A stretch of DNA of 64,000 nt, from the NCBI RefSeq assembly GCF_004102745.1, contig NZ_RLII01000007.1, positions 1-64,000 of the forward strand, given 5' to 3'. Each line of letters opens with the position of its first letter. The first letter of the stretch is position 1. A program made the translations under genes and the position numbers. The notes under the pieces are model-generated. The model saw only the letters and a program-made list of their open reading frames with translations, was not told the DNA's origin and searched no databases. The DNA comes from Acetivibrio mesophilus. Lineage in GTDB: Bacteria > Bacillota > Clostridia > Acetivibrionales > Acetivibrionaceae. Shown one piece after another: positions 8,425 to 20,358 of the stretch.

Positions 8425-9264
8425 TCACTCCTTTTTTAGAGCAAGGGATGCGTTTAATTCTCCTCCAAGCAGTATTATTATGCTTATCCAGTACAGCCAG
8501 ACAAGAAGTGCTATTATCCCGCCGATACTGCCATACATTTTTGAAAAGTCAGCGAAGTTATTTATATATAGTGAAAATAGTGAGGATACCAATATCCAGC
8601 TTGTGGCGGCGAATATAGAGCCTGGTAAAACCTCCCTTAGAGAAAGCCGTCGATTGGGTGTCAGCATATAAAGAAGGGTAAACACGGTAAGCATTAGAAT
8701 TATAGGTATAAGAAATCTAGTGATCGTAAAAGCCACTCTAAAGAGGCTCGAGAATCCAAAATAATAAAATAGTTTTCTCTCTGCAGTTTCTCCAAATAAC
8801 ATAAGTGCCAATGAAAATATAATAGTAAAGGCAAGAATAATTATTGCAATTAGGGATACTATTCTTACCTTCCAGAAGGGACGGGATTCTTTCTGGTCAT
8901 AGGCCTTGTTTAGTCCTCTTATAACAGCTTTCATACCATTGGAAGAGGCCCATAATGCAGCTATCATACCAAAGGACAAAAAAGTCTCCCTAGGTGAAGC
9001 CGTTACATCATTCACAACATCAAGTATCGTATTAAAAGCAAGAGGAGGCAGAATCTGAGAAAAAGTATTCATTGCTTTTTCCCCGGTTATAGGTGTATAG
9101 CTTAAAAGTGTAATTAAAAAAATTAAAAAAGGGAAAAGTGCGAGAATAAAATAATAAGTCAACTGTGCTGCCAGTGCAGGTACATCATCATCCTTTGACC
9201 TTATGTATATATCTTTGGCGGTTTTATATAATTTAAAATTTGCTTTAATAACCACAGAATTCAT
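8425..9264 (-). CDS. YihY/BrkB-family inner-membrane protein
   Basis: This integral membrane protein belongs to the YihY/UPF0761 family, whose members were once annotated as ribonuclease BN; the function is not settled. About six membrane segments are visible. The family stretches DVPALAAQLTYYFILALFPF, LWASSNGMKAVIRGLNKAYD and GGIIALLVWLYWISIIILLG are present, and the length (about 280) is normal. The ATG at 9264 sits directly against AAAGGGG, too close to use it. The GTG three codons on (9255) has ideal spacing and may be the real start. Confidence 0.85.
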   Translation of the reverse strand: MNSVVIKANFKLYKTAKDIYIRSKDDDVPALAAQLTYYFILALFPFLIFLITLLSYTPITGEKAMNTFSQILPPLAFNTILDVVNDVTASPRETFLSFGMIAALWASSNGMKAVIRGLNKAYDQKESRPFWKVRIVSLIAIIILAFTIIFSLALMLFGETAERKLFYYFGFSSLFRVAFTITRFLIPIILMLTVFTLLYMLTPNRRLSLREVLPGSIFAATSWILVSSLFSLYINNFADFSKMYGSIGGIIALLVWLYWISIIILLGGELNASLALKKE

Positions 9265-9475
9265 CCCCTTTAATTTAAAGTTATTAGTGGAGTAATAGGG
9301 TAAACTACAGACACTAGAACAGGAAGCCCATAGCTTATAGTATATTACCAGAGTATAACAAAAATGTACATAAGGATAAAAATACTATTAATACATATTG
9401 GAAATAACGTCTTTGTCTGATAAAATAGAAATTAGACGATGAACTTTCCTAACTATGAAGAGGGGTGAAACTATT

Positions 9476-10345
9476 TTGAGAGTCAGAAAAGCGATTATAC
9501 CAGCAGCAGGTTTGGGTACCAGATTTTTACCTGCTACAAAGGCTCAGCCTAAAGAGATGCTTCCTATTGTTGACAAGCCAACAATTCAATATATTGTTGA
9601 AGAAGCTATAATGTCAGGTATCGAAGATATTATAATTATTTCGGGAAGAAGCAAAAGAGCAATTGAGGACCACTTTGACAAGTCATATGAGCTGGAGCAG
9701 GAGCTTGAAAAGAAGGGCGACCAGGATCTACTTAAGTTGGTTCAGGATATATCAAACTTGGCAAACATCCATTATATTCGTCAAAAAGAAGCTAAAGGCT
9801 TGGGGCATGCCATATATTGCGCAAAGTCCTTTATAGGCGACGAGCCTTTTGCAGTATTACTAGGTGATGACATTGTGGATTCAGAGGTGCCGTGCATCAA
9901 ACAATTGATGGATGTTTATGACGAGTACAAGACGACGGTATTGGGAGTACAACAGGTTGCGGAGGACCAAGTATCAAAGTATGGTATAGTAGGCGGAAAG
10001 GTTGTGGATAACAGGGTATATAAAGTAAAGGATCTTGTGGAGAAGCCCGACAAATCCGCAGCACCGTCCAATATAGCCATCTTGGGCAGATATATTATTA
10101 CTCCTCAGATTTTTGAGCATCTTGAAAATGCCAAGCCCGGCAAGGGAGGAGAAATTCAGCTTACAGATGCATTAAGAGACCTTATGAGACAGGAAGCAAT
10201 GTATGCTTATGATTTTGTTGGAAAGCGTTACGATGTGGGAAACAAACTCGGATTTTTACAGGCAACAGTGGAGTTTGCTTTGGATAGGGATGATCTTAAA
10301 GAAGAGTTTGGAGCATATTTAAAGGATATAATAAGCGGACTGTAG
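9476..10345 (+). CDS. galU: UTP-glucose-1-phosphate uridylyltransferase GalU
   Basis: GalU forms UDP-glucose from UTP and glucose-1-phosphate, feeding envelope glycan synthesis. The 289-residue protein opens with the nucleotide-binding sequence [20 protein letters not shown], followed by [27 protein letters not shown] and [20 protein letters not shown] are also present. I place the start at TTG 9476: it gives the standard N-terminus [12 protein letters not shown] and lies ten bases after AGGGG. An ATG seven codons earlier overlaps that site and would add an atypical extension. Its product may feed the envelope glycosyltransferases at 50.9-57.4 kb, but that link is inference. Confidence 0.95.
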   Translation: MRVRKAIIPAAGLGTRFLPATKAQPKEMLPIVDKPTIQYIVEEAIMSGIEDIIIISGRSKRAIEDHFDKSYELEQELEKKGDQDLLKLVQDISNLANIHYIRQKEAKGLGHAIYCAKSFIGDEPFAVLLGDDIVDSEVPCIKQLMDVYDEYKTTVLGVQQVAEDQVSKYGIVGGKVVDNRVYKVKDLVEKPDKSAAPSNIAILGRYIITPQIFEHLENAKPGKGGEIQLTDALRDLMRQEAMYAYDFVGKRYDVGNKLGFLQATVEFALDRDDLKEEFGAYLKDIISGL

Positions 10346-10422
10346 AATTAAGATTTTTGCATTAGAATCAAGACGAAGTAATATCGAATACCGAATATGT
10401 GAAATATAGTGCCAATAAATAC

Positions 10423-10471
10423 TATTGCCGATTTAATTGGGGTTTGTAGACCGTAAATTAAATCGGCAATA
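10423..10471. terminator. Perfect 16-bp inverted repeat between galU and the NAGPA gene
   Basis: TATTGCCGATTTAATT (10423-10438) and its exact complement (10456-10471) flank a 17-base loop, between convergent genes. It is likely a bidirectional terminator with an A/T-rich tail on each side. Confidence 0.65.
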
Positions 10472-10480
10472 ATTTATTTA

Positions 10481-10510
10481 GCCTCTTGTAGTCGAAGGAA
10501 AGGGGCAAAA
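10481..10510 (+). repeat. Dispersed GCCTCTT stem-loop element, copy C (short)
   Basis: GCCTCTT (10481-10487) pairs with AAGGGGC (10500-10506) around a 12-base loop and is followed by AAAAGC. Stem, loop length and downstream bases match the copies at 19284 and 34106, though the loop sequence differs. Like them it lies immediately after a terminator hairpin. Confidence 0.55.
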
Positions 10511-10515
10511 GCTAG

Positions 10516-13305
10516 TTATTTAAGTGGTGATTTGTATTGGTAGCTAACTTCTTTTCCGTTTACTGTTACCTCGATGTATTTCACATTCTCAGCATTATCA
10601 GGGGTGAGCCCGCTAATATTTAGTCCGGTAGTACCAAAATATTTAATTCCATTGTCGGAATAACATGTTTCGTAGCTTTCATTATAGAAGACCCAAATAT
10701 TCTTTCCGGTTTTTTCTTTGTGTTCCACCAGGATATCCTTGAACAATTTGGCTTCTAGAGAGTCACTGAAGGTATCGGGAGAGTTCTTCATAAATATGAA
10801 GATATTATCTCCGGTATGGGAATTAAGCTTATCAAGGAACCACTGCCATTGACCGGCAGAGCTTGTTCTTATGCTTTTTTCCGTAGTGTTCAGCACAATC
10901 AGTCGATTACTGGCAACATCTATATGGGTATTGGTCTTTATATCTGCAATGTTTTGGATGCTTTTTGTGTAATTATCAGCCTTAACCTTATCATAGAATC
11001 TTGTGTTTAAAAGCTTTTGCAGCATATTTTCGGGATTGCTTTTTCCGGAAAATACAGAGATTTTGATCGAATCATTATTTAAAGCAACCTCTCTGTTGTC
11101 TTTGTCGGAAAGAACAACATCCTCTGGAATAGTGTCATCCTTAATTTCAGGGAATGTTGCCTTGGTCAGGCTGAGTTCATCGATGTAAATAGAACCTGAG
11201 CTGGGCACTGGGTTAACCTGTACAACATACACCTTTGTTAATTTGGACGGGGACTTAATGCCTTGCAGTGAAGCAAATACCCGTTTCCATCCGGTCCAGC
11301 TCATATCCCTGGTAAAATCAATAAGATGCTTTTGACCGCTGGCATCAACTACTTCTGCCCTAAGCCAGTTGGGGCTTTCGGAGGGATTATTGACCAACAT
11401 ACTGATTTCGGTAGCGTTGATGTCGAGGTTAATTCCCCCGTTGGAAAATACCAAGTATGCTGCCCTGGTTCCCTCGAGATATGAAAAGTCATAACTGAGT
11501 TTTCCGGAGTAGTTGCCGGATTTTTTTTCTTCTGCAGAAATCTCATACGAACCCGGCAAATCCGCAGGCACAGTCTGGAATGAGCCGTTTTGCACCTCGA
11601 AGTTATCTAGAGGGTGCACAGATTCCGACGCAACAGATATAGCGCAGTAGGCACGGGCATCGCCTAAAGAGACTTCTATATATCCCGTACCGGATTTGAG
11701 AGCAGTAACTGTATTTTTCTCAATGCTCACTATGTCACTGCTAACTGTCCACTTAATGTCAGCAGGGTTTATATATGAAGAGTAGCCGTTATTGTCAACT
11801 CCCTTGACGGTAAGAGAATGAGAATTTCCCTTCACAAGGTAGAGCTTTTTATCACTTAAAATAAGTTTGTTTGGCGCTTCCAGAGCCCTTATGGTTGTGC
11901 TGGCCTTTATACCGTTTACCGATGCTGTTATTGTACCTACACCGGTGGATTCGGGACGGAAGGCATTTCCTTCAAAGCTTCCTTTAATGCCGGAGACACT
12001 CCACTGGATACTGCTCTGATCAACTGATATAGGATTGAAATATTTATCATAGCCCTTAACGGATAATTGAATTGAGGTATTTACAAATACATTGGGCACA
12101 GATTCGATTATCATACCTTCAAGGGATGAGGGAGGAGCAACGGAAAATACGCCTATAGCAGTGGAAATACTTCTTAACGCCCCATCGGACGGAGTATTTA
12201 CAACCTTAAGGTTGTTGGTTGCAGGAATTCTTGAAACCATTGAGGTCGAACCGCCGCCATCAAGGTTTATGGCGTTATAAGCTCCTAGACTCAGCATTAA
12301 ATTTGCCAGCTCCCGCTGGGTCATACCCTTGCTTGCTGCCTGACGGCCATCGACGGTTACAAGCAGCAGTTCCTTGCCGGACTTTGAGCTTCCGGCAGCA
12401 GTACGGGGATGAACTCCGGATATCTCGTAGGAGAATTTTTCGGGTATTTGTCCGTCTTTGACAAGAATGGCACTGCCTGTTACAGCCATTTCGATATTTT
12501 CCCAATCCAGAACTGTAGAAAATGAGAGTTCCACAGGATCTCCTTCCTTAAAGTGCTCGAGAAGATATTGGGCGTTTGCACCTCTAGATATAATTACATA
12601 ACCATTCTGAGGAATTTCAATTGCAGGGAGATTCTGACGGATTTCCACGACAGCATCATCAACAACCACTACCTCCACTAAGTCAGGATAATCCTGGGAT
12701 ACACCAAGAGAATATTTCTCCCATGCACTGCTCCATATGGTTATATCGTTATATTGAAAGGAGCTGGGCTTATTGTACTGGGTGACTTTGGCGGTGCTTC
12801 CATCTGGAGCATATATATTTATATCTGTCTTCCAGAAATCATAATACACATTGTTTTCTTTATCGATAGCCAAAGTCGCCATGGAATCGCTGTACCTATT
12901 ATATTCGGAATCCACAGACAGAAATTCTCCCGACTGTATTACAGGTCCATCGGGATAACCCTTCCCCGATTCTCCTTTTAGCCAGTTGAAAAAGCCGGCA
13001 TTTATAGCCGCTACGGCACCGGAAGACTGGGCTAAATTCTTTACATTGGTAAGGTTTTTTACAGATTCCGAGTTGATTAGAGTGTCTACCTTGACATTCG
13101 GATTATCAAGGTTAACCCTTAATACGTTGATCTTTTGCCATCCATCATCGGTAAACCTTGTGATGGTCTCTAAGGTCACGCCGGATGTAACAGTCTCCTT
13201 TGTTTTTGACTCATAAATAGTAGCGGCATTAGCATTGGCAAAAGAAAGCGCAAAAATAAGAGACAAAATCGCAATAATAGATATACTTTTTCTTATGTAC
13301 TTCAT
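10516..13305 (-). CDS. Secreted phosphodiester glycosidase (NAGPA) family protein
   Basis: This 929-residue secreted protein starts with a signal peptide ending near SFANANA. A NAGPA-type (phosphodiester N-acetylglucosaminidase-like) domain follows over roughly residues 40-390, with GAVAAINAGFFNW and YNAINLDGGGSTSMVSR as family marks. Bacterial NAGPA proteins are thought to act on phosphodiester-linked sugars of the envelope. Two bacterial Ig-like segments follow (about 400-560), then a jelly-roll carbohydrate-binding-like region (about 570-710) with GSIYIDELSLTK, then a C-terminal domain of uncertain type (about 730-929). The ATG follows AGGAGG at seven bases. It is monocistronic. Confidence 0.85.
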   Translation of the reverse strand: MKYIRKSISIIAILSLIFALSFANANAATIYESKTKETVTSGVTLETITRFTDDGWQKINVLRVNLDNPNVKVDTLINSESVKNLTNVKNLAQSSGAVAAINAGFFNWLKGESGKGYPDGPVIQSGEFLSVDSEYNRYSDSMATLAIDKENNVYYDFWKTDINIYAPDGSTAKVTQYNKPSSFQYNDITIWSSAWEKYSLGVSQDYPDLVEVVVVDDAVVEIRQNLPAIEIPQNGYVIISRGANAQYLLEHFKEGDPVELSFSTVLDWENIEMAVTGSAILVKDGQIPEKFSYEISGVHPRTAAGSSKSGKELLLVTVDGRQAASKGMTQRELANLMLSLGAYNAINLDGGGSTSMVSRIPATNNLKVVNTPSDGALRSISTAIGVFSVAPPSSLEGMIIESVPNVFVNTSIQLSVKGYDKYFNPISVDQSSIQWSVSGIKGSFEGNAFRPESTGVGTITASVNGIKASTTIRALEAPNKLILSDKKLYLVKGNSHSLTVKGVDNNGYSSYINPADIKWTVSSDIVSIEKNTVTALKSGTGYIEVSLGDARAYCAISVASESVHPLDNFEVQNGSFQTVPADLPGSYEISAEEKKSGNYSGKLSYDFSYLEGTRAAYLVFSNGGINLDINATEISMLVNNPSESPNWLRAEVVDASGQKHLIDFTRDMSWTGWKRVFASLQGIKSPSKLTKVYVVQVNPVPSSGSIYIDELSLTKATFPEIKDDTIPEDVVLSDKDNREVALNNDSIKISVFSGKSNPENMLQKLLNTRFYDKVKADNYTKSIQNIADIKTNTHIDVASNRLIVLNTTEKSIRTSSAGQWQWFLDKLNSHTGDNIFIFMKNSPDTFSDSLEAKLFKDILVEHKEKTGKNIWVFYNESYETCYSDNGIKYFGTTGLNISGLTPDNAENVKYIEVTVNGKEVSYQYKSPLK

Positions 13306-13346
13306 AGTGTTTCCTCCTATTATAGTTTTTAGTTATGTGTAAAGTT

Positions 13347-14060
13347 TTACCAATTATCTATTCCCGAACGCTTGATAGCTCCAAAAATATTGCTTTTTAT
13401 TTCCCGGTTATCCTTTTTCAAATCCCATAAAAGATCCTTTATATACTGCCTTTTGGTATAGCCGTTGGCAGGGCAGGGGTTATGTACCGTTGTTATATTA
13501 TTCCCCTTAATAAACTCTTTTACAAGCTTCTCCTCAGTATATATCAGTGGCCTTATAAGGTAGAGGCCTTTCCTGTCAAGGTAAGTTACCGGTGAAAAGG
13601 TATGAATTCTGCCTTCGTAAAAGGTGCTGAGGAGAAAAGTCTCAATGACATCATCCATGTGATGAGCAAGGGCAACTTTGTTGCAGCCAAGTCTTTTGGC
13701 AGTATTATGCAAAGCACCTCGTCTGAGATTGGCGCAAAGAGAGCAAGGATTTTTCTCTTGACGTTCTTCGAATACAATTTTGCCTATAAGCGTTTCTTCA
13801 ATGGTATAATTCACATCAATTTTTTTACACAGTTCCTTAACGGGCGAAAGGTCAAACTCCCCAATTCCCATTGTAAGGGTCACAGCTTCAAGCTCGAACT
13901 TTACCGGTAAGAAATTTTTAATCTGCCTCAGGGCAACAAGAAGTGCAAGACTGTCTTTCCCACCGGACACTCCCACTGCGATTCTATCACCCTCCTGAAT
14001 CATATCGTAGTCCTGTATGGCCCGTCGTATCTGACCTAGTAACCTTTTTATAGTGAACAC
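13347..14060 (-). CDS. ttcA: TtcA-like PP-loop tRNA thiolation protein
   Basis: This is an adenine-nucleotide alpha-hydrolase of the TtcA/TilS superfamily, most likely making 2-thiocytidine at position 32 of tRNA. The PP-loop is VSGGKDS (residues 31-37). Cysteines in NPCSLC (106, 109) and HNPCPANG (196) match the three iron-sulfur ligands of TtcA, which TilS lacks. The 237-residue length fits the short clostridial form. GAGGTG lies six bases before the ATG. It shares its orientation with the NAGPA gene downstream, but a 41-base gap holds that gene's own ribosome binding site. Confidence 0.82.
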   Translation of the reverse strand: MFTIKRLLGQIRRAIQDYDMIQEGDRIAVGVSGGKDSLALLVALRQIKNFLPVKFELEAVTLTMGIGEFDLSPVKELCKKIDVNYTIEETLIGKIVFEERQEKNPCSLCANLRRGALHNTAKRLGCNKVALAHHMDDVIETFLLSTFYEGRIHTFSPVTYLDRKGLYLIRPLIYTEEKLVKEFIKGNNITTVHNPCPANGYTKRQYIKDLLWDLKKDNREIKSNIFGAIKRSGIDNW

Positions 14061-14266
14061 CTCGTTTCTGCTTCAGAAGTCTAGTTTACATAAACAAATA
14101 TAATTCCTCAGGTTAATTATAAGTCATGTGATTACTGGTATCAAGTTAACATTGTGTTACAAATACTGGGGTAAGGGGTTTGTGTATAGGTGTGCGAAAA
14201 AACTCAATTTTGAAAGTAAAACAAAGAAATATAGTAATAATTTGCGAAAATCGGGCGAAAGGGAGA

Positions 14267-14295
14267 TTGAATTAGTGAGGTCTATGTAGTAGAAT
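14267..14295 (+). promoter_or_regulatory. Promoter of tRNA-Pro
   Basis: TTGAAT (14267-14272) and TAGAAT (14290-14295) are 17 bases apart and end 22 bases before the tRNA. Confidence 0.6.
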
Positions 14296-14317
14296 AATTT
14301 TTGCCGTTAAAAAATAT

Positions 14318-14393
14318 CGGGGTGTAGCGCAGTTGGTAGCGCACGTGGTTTGGGACCATGGGGCCGGGGGTTCAAGTCCTCTCACCCCGACCA
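14318..14393 (+). tRNA. tRNA-Pro (anticodon TGG), CCA encoded
   Basis: A 76-nt cloverleaf: acceptor CGGGGTG pairs with CACCCCG, followed by A and an encoded CCA. The D-arm, the anticodon loop TTTGGGA with TGG, and a T-arm with GGTTCAAGTCC are all present. A terminator follows within 15 bases. Confidence 0.96.
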
Positions 14394-14405
14394 AAAAATT
14401 AGCGG

Positions 14406-14449
14406 AAAGAGCTGTACAGAGTTAAGAACTGTATAGCTCTTTTGTTTTT
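14406..14449 (+). terminator. Terminator after tRNA-Pro
   Basis: A 12-bp stem (AGAGCTGTACAG with CTGTATAGCTCT, one G-U pair) with a 9-base loop is followed by CTTTTGTTTTT. Confidence 0.9.
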
Positions 14450-14586
14450 GCACTTTTCTTATCCACGTATCTATTTTGTTCTGTCGGTGAATTTGTGTCA
14501 GCTCTCTTTGTAACAACTTATGTAAATTATGAATAGTATATTTGTGATTGGCATAATGTTGATTTGCTTTGAGGGAGGAATAACGC

Positions 14587-15513
14587 ATGCTGTCAAAGCC
14601 AGAGTACGCCAGACTTTCTTTAGAAGCACATTTGTTTTTTGCACGAATTATGAAGGAACACTCCTTTTTTATTGAAACTGCACTAACTGCAAAGTATAAG
14701 AACAATAAGGAGAAAGCCAGATTTTTTATGCTTAAATTTGACAGACTGTTGGCTGAGGCTCTTGCGGTATCTGCAGGAGCAATAGGACCCGATGCCGGGG
14801 CAGCGGATGAAATCGTAACACCCCACACACTTAATGCGGAGCTTTCAAGCAGTTTTTTTACCGGTATACCTGTAAACACTGAAATTACGCAAAGGGAAAT
14901 TGCATTCACCCGTAATATTAAAATGACTTTCTTGCCGAAGATTGAAGAAAAGGTTTATGTAATAAATCAAAATGCAATAATACTTACAGCCGCACTTGTA
15001 AACTATAAGAAAAAGCTTCTTATAGATGTTCTGGCCTCTAGAGTTTATCTTTCGATGTATCCATCCCTCTTGATTCATATGATAGAAGAAGCAAAGCAGT
15101 ATATAGGGATTTTGCAGATGCTTCAAAAATATGAGAATCCGAATGAATACTGTGGTATATTGGAACAGGAAAGATTCTGGAATGATATAATGTACGAGCA
15201 TATGGAATATGTCAGGGGAAGTCTTGACCCTATAGGATGTGAAATGCTAGAAACTTGTGACACTCTGGCAAGGGAGTTTCGGATAAATGCTCAAAGAGCA
15301 AAAAGTGATGAGGCGCAAGAGATATTCGAAGATGAATTTGCCAAAAGAAGTCTCGATTTGCTGAGGGAAACAAAGGATTTTATGGGGAAATGGACCGAAG
15401 AACTGCTAAAGTCTAAAATACAGGCCTTGGTATTGCCCATTGTTGCAGACCATACTTTCAGAGAGGCGAATCATTACTATAGATTGTTAAGAGCGTTTGA
15501 AAAAATGAAATAA
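14587..15513 (+). CDS. DUF2935 family protein
   Basis: This 308-residue protein matches the clostridial DUF2935 family by its opening (LSLEAHLFFARIMKEHSFFIE) and its two similar helical halves (about residues 5-140 and 150-300). Each half carries spaced His and Glu residues, such as RIMKEHSFFIE and IMYEHMEYVRG. Such spacing suggests a helical bundle that might bind metal, but no function is established. There is no signal peptide or membrane segment. GGGAGG precedes the ATG. It sits alone between two tRNA genes. Confidence 0.8.
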   Translation: MLSKPEYARLSLEAHLFFARIMKEHSFFIETALTAKYKNNKEKARFFMLKFDRLLAEALAVSAGAIGPDAGAADEIVTPHTLNAELSSSFFTGIPVNTEITQREIAFTRNIKMTFLPKIEEKVYVINQNAIILTAALVNYKKKLLIDVLASRVYLSMYPSLLIHMIEEAKQYIGILQMLQKYENPNEYCGILEQERFWNDIMYEHMEYVRGSLDPIGCEMLETCDTLAREFRINAQRAKSDEAQEIFEDEFAKRSLDLLRETKDFMGKWTEELLKSKIQALVLPIVADHTFREANHYYRLLRAFEKMK

Positions 15514-15530
15514 TTACCTTATAAATTTTA

Positions 15531-15558
15531 TTGACTTTTTATATTAGTGTGGTATAAT
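15531..15558 (+). promoter_or_regulatory. Promoter of tRNA-Val
   Basis: TTGACT (15531-15536) and TATAAT (15553-15558) with a 16-base spacer lie 27 bases before the tRNA. Confidence 0.8.
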
Positions 15559-15585
15559 ATTTTTTGCACGAAAGATAAACTATAT

Positions 15586-15661
15586 GGGCGCTTAGCTCAG
15601 CTGGGAGAGCATCTGCCTTACAAGCAGGGGGTCATAGGTTCGAGCCCTATAGTGCCCACCA
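15586..15661 (+). tRNA. tRNA-Val (anticodon TAC), CCA encoded
   Basis: A 76-nt cloverleaf: acceptor GGGCGCT pairs with AGTGCCC, discriminator A, and an encoded CCA. The anticodon stem CTGCC/AAGCAG presents TAC, and the T-arm carries GGTTCGAGCC. Confidence 0.96.
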
Positions 15662-18983
<3,322 letters not shown>

Positions 18984-19004
18984 GATATTTGTAGTTTGAT
19001 ATTA

Positions 19005-19039
19005 AAAGAGGTGCCTTAAATGAAGAGGCACCTCTTTTT
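19005..19039 (+). terminator. Terminator after the pectate lyase gene
   Basis: A 10-bp perfect stem AAGAGGTGCC/GGCACCTCTT with an 11-base loop is followed by T residues, 22 bases past the stop. Confidence 0.92.
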
Positions 19040-19094
19040 GCGAAAAAACAGCAAAGTATGATATATATTGCTAATATTTTTTGCAAAAAAGGGG

Positions 19095-19124
19095 TTGACA
19101 TTAACTTGGGGGTCATGTTATTAT
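19095..19124 (+). promoter_or_regulatory. Promoter of tRNA-Thr
   Basis: Consensus TTGACA (19095-19100) and TATTAT (19119-19124) with an 18-base spacer. Confidence 0.7.
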
Positions 19125-19166
19125 ATTTAAGCAGTTGAGAGAATTATCTGCCTATGGTAATTACAT

Positions 19167-19242
19167 GCTGGTGTAGCTCAGCAGGTAGAGCAGCTGACTT
19201 GTAATCAGCAGGTCGGGGGTTCGATTCCGTCCACCAGCTCCA
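19167..19242 (+). tRNA. tRNA-Thr (anticodon TGT), CCA encoded
   Basis: A 76-nt cloverleaf: acceptor GCTGGTG pairs with CACCAGC, discriminator T, and an encoded CCA. The anticodon stem CTGAC/ATCAG presents TGT, and the T-arm carries GGTTCGATTCC. Confidence 0.96.
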
Positions 19243-19245
19243 AAG

Positions 19246-19279
19246 ACCCTTACAGTTATAAGAACTGTGAGGGTTTTTA
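19246..19279 (+). terminator. Terminator after tRNA-Thr
   Basis: ACCCTTACAGTT pairs with AACTGTGAGGGT (one G-U pair) and a T-run follows. Confidence 0.9.
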
Positions 19280-19281
19280 AT

Positions 19282-19342
19282 TTGCCTCTTGGAATGAAAT
19301 GAAAGAGGCCAAAGTGAAGGAACTCGATGTCCCGAGCTTTTA
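19282..19342 (+). repeat. Dispersed GCCTCTT stem-loop element, copy A
   Basis: A roughly 61-base element that recurs at 34104-34164. Its first hairpin is GCCTCTT (19284-19290) with AAGAGGC (19303-19309) around the 12-base loop GGAATGAAATGA. A second conserved block contains ACTCGATGTCCCGAGC. It starts three bases after the tRNA-Thr terminator. A degenerate right half (GAAAGAGGCAAAAGC) recurs at 19355-19369. Confidence 0.75.
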
Positions 19343-19429
19343 TTTTATATGAAACGAAAGAGGCAAAAGCAATACAGCTTGATGCCTCCAGAGGGTATAT
19401 GGCTGATATTTAATAGCATTGCCAAGGTA

Positions 19430-19891
19430 CTACTTTAGGAGGATTGGGTGATTTACATTCTGACCGGGTAGAACCTTTATATAATGCGACTCATATTTCA
19501 GCTTATCCCCAAGTTGCGCACATATGACGTAGAAGCCTGGAGGTAATTCATCGAAAACGTAGTTTCCATTGGAATCAGAATTTGTTCTGCATACTGGAGA
19601 GCCGCATTCACGCCCAAAATACAGAAATATAATGGCATTCCTTGCTATTTCATTATTCTTTTTCAGACAAGCAGTACCGGCGATTTTTCCTGATGTACAG
19701 CTGTTGTCAGAGTTGACATGAACATGAACATTCTGAGTATTCAACTGAACAGGATTAACATCCACCTTTTGTTCCTGATCAAGATCCTGGGAATTGTACT
19801 GAATGCTATCTTTCTCCAGAGCTTTCACGAATCTTGCTGCGCTCTTCTCTATGTTTTCCTTTTCTGTGAGTAATTTATCCTTAATCTCCAT
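19430..19891 (-). CDS. Small protein with carboxypeptidase-regulatory-like (Cna-B-type) domain
   Basis: The 153-residue product has a charged, probably coiled N-terminus, a polar Asn/Gln-rich middle containing VHVHVNSDNS, and a C-terminal beta-sandwich of the carboxypeptidase-regulatory/Cna-B type (about 65-153). The domain call rests on GKIAGTACLKK, NSDSNGNYVFDELPPGFYVI and the closing hydrophobic strand. No signal peptide or membrane segment is visible, so it may be a spore-coat or cytoplasmic structural protein. GGAGGTG precedes the ATG. It lies downstream of the 71-residue charged protein on the same strand, about 120 bases apart, and may share its transcript. Confidence 0.65.
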   Translation of the reverse strand: MEIKDKLLTEKENIEKSAARFVKALEKDSIQYNSQDLDQEQKVDVNPVQLNTQNVHVHVNSDNSCTSGKIAGTACLKKNNEIARNAIIFLYFGRECGSPVCRTNSDSNGNYVFDELPPGFYVICAQLGDKLKYESHYIKVLPGQNVNHPILLK

Positions 19892-20010
19892 ATTGACACC
19901 TCCGTCAACTTAAGAAATGGTATTTTACGGCCAATTACGAAATTATGTAAAGTGGGGAATTACCCCACCTAAATAATTGCTTAATTAAATCTTTTCTATT
20001 TTTTCCGGTG

Positions 20011-20226
20011 TTAATCTTTGTTTTTTGCCTCAGCTTCGTTTTCAGCCTCGTTTTCAGCTTCTTGACCCTGAGACTGAGTTTGGGTTAAAACGTTATAGTT
20101 GATCTGTTTGTTGACTTGTTTGTGGAATTCTCTTTCGCTTAATTCGATATCCTGTTCCGCTTCCAGTTCGGCTTTAAGTTCAGCTTTAAGCTGGTTCTTT
20201 AATTCGTTGTAATTGATATCGAGCAT
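20011..20226 (-). CDS. Small highly charged helical protein
   Basis: A 71-residue protein starting MLDINYNELKNQLKAELKAE and ending in Glu/Asn/Ala repeats (AENEAENEAEAKNKD), with a Gln-rich stretch near LTQTQSQGQ. Heptad-like spacing of Leu and Ala suggests a coiled coil. No family is recognised. AAGGGGG lies nine bases before the ATG. Its Asn/Gln-rich make-up resembles that of the next gene downstream, and both could be spore-associated, but that is a guess. Confidence 0.6.
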   Translation of the reverse strand: MLDINYNELKNQLKAELKAELEAEQDIELSEREFHKQVNKQINYNVLTQTQSQGQEAENEAENEAEAKNKD

Positions 20227-20358
20227 AACAAAAAACCCCCTTAATATTTTATGAATTGATTTTGGTTTACAATATATAATATGTTATGTTGGGTAAAAGG
20301 TGATGGTTTACAATAAAAAGTTAGAGGGGGATTTGACAGGAACTAAAAATAATTTAAA

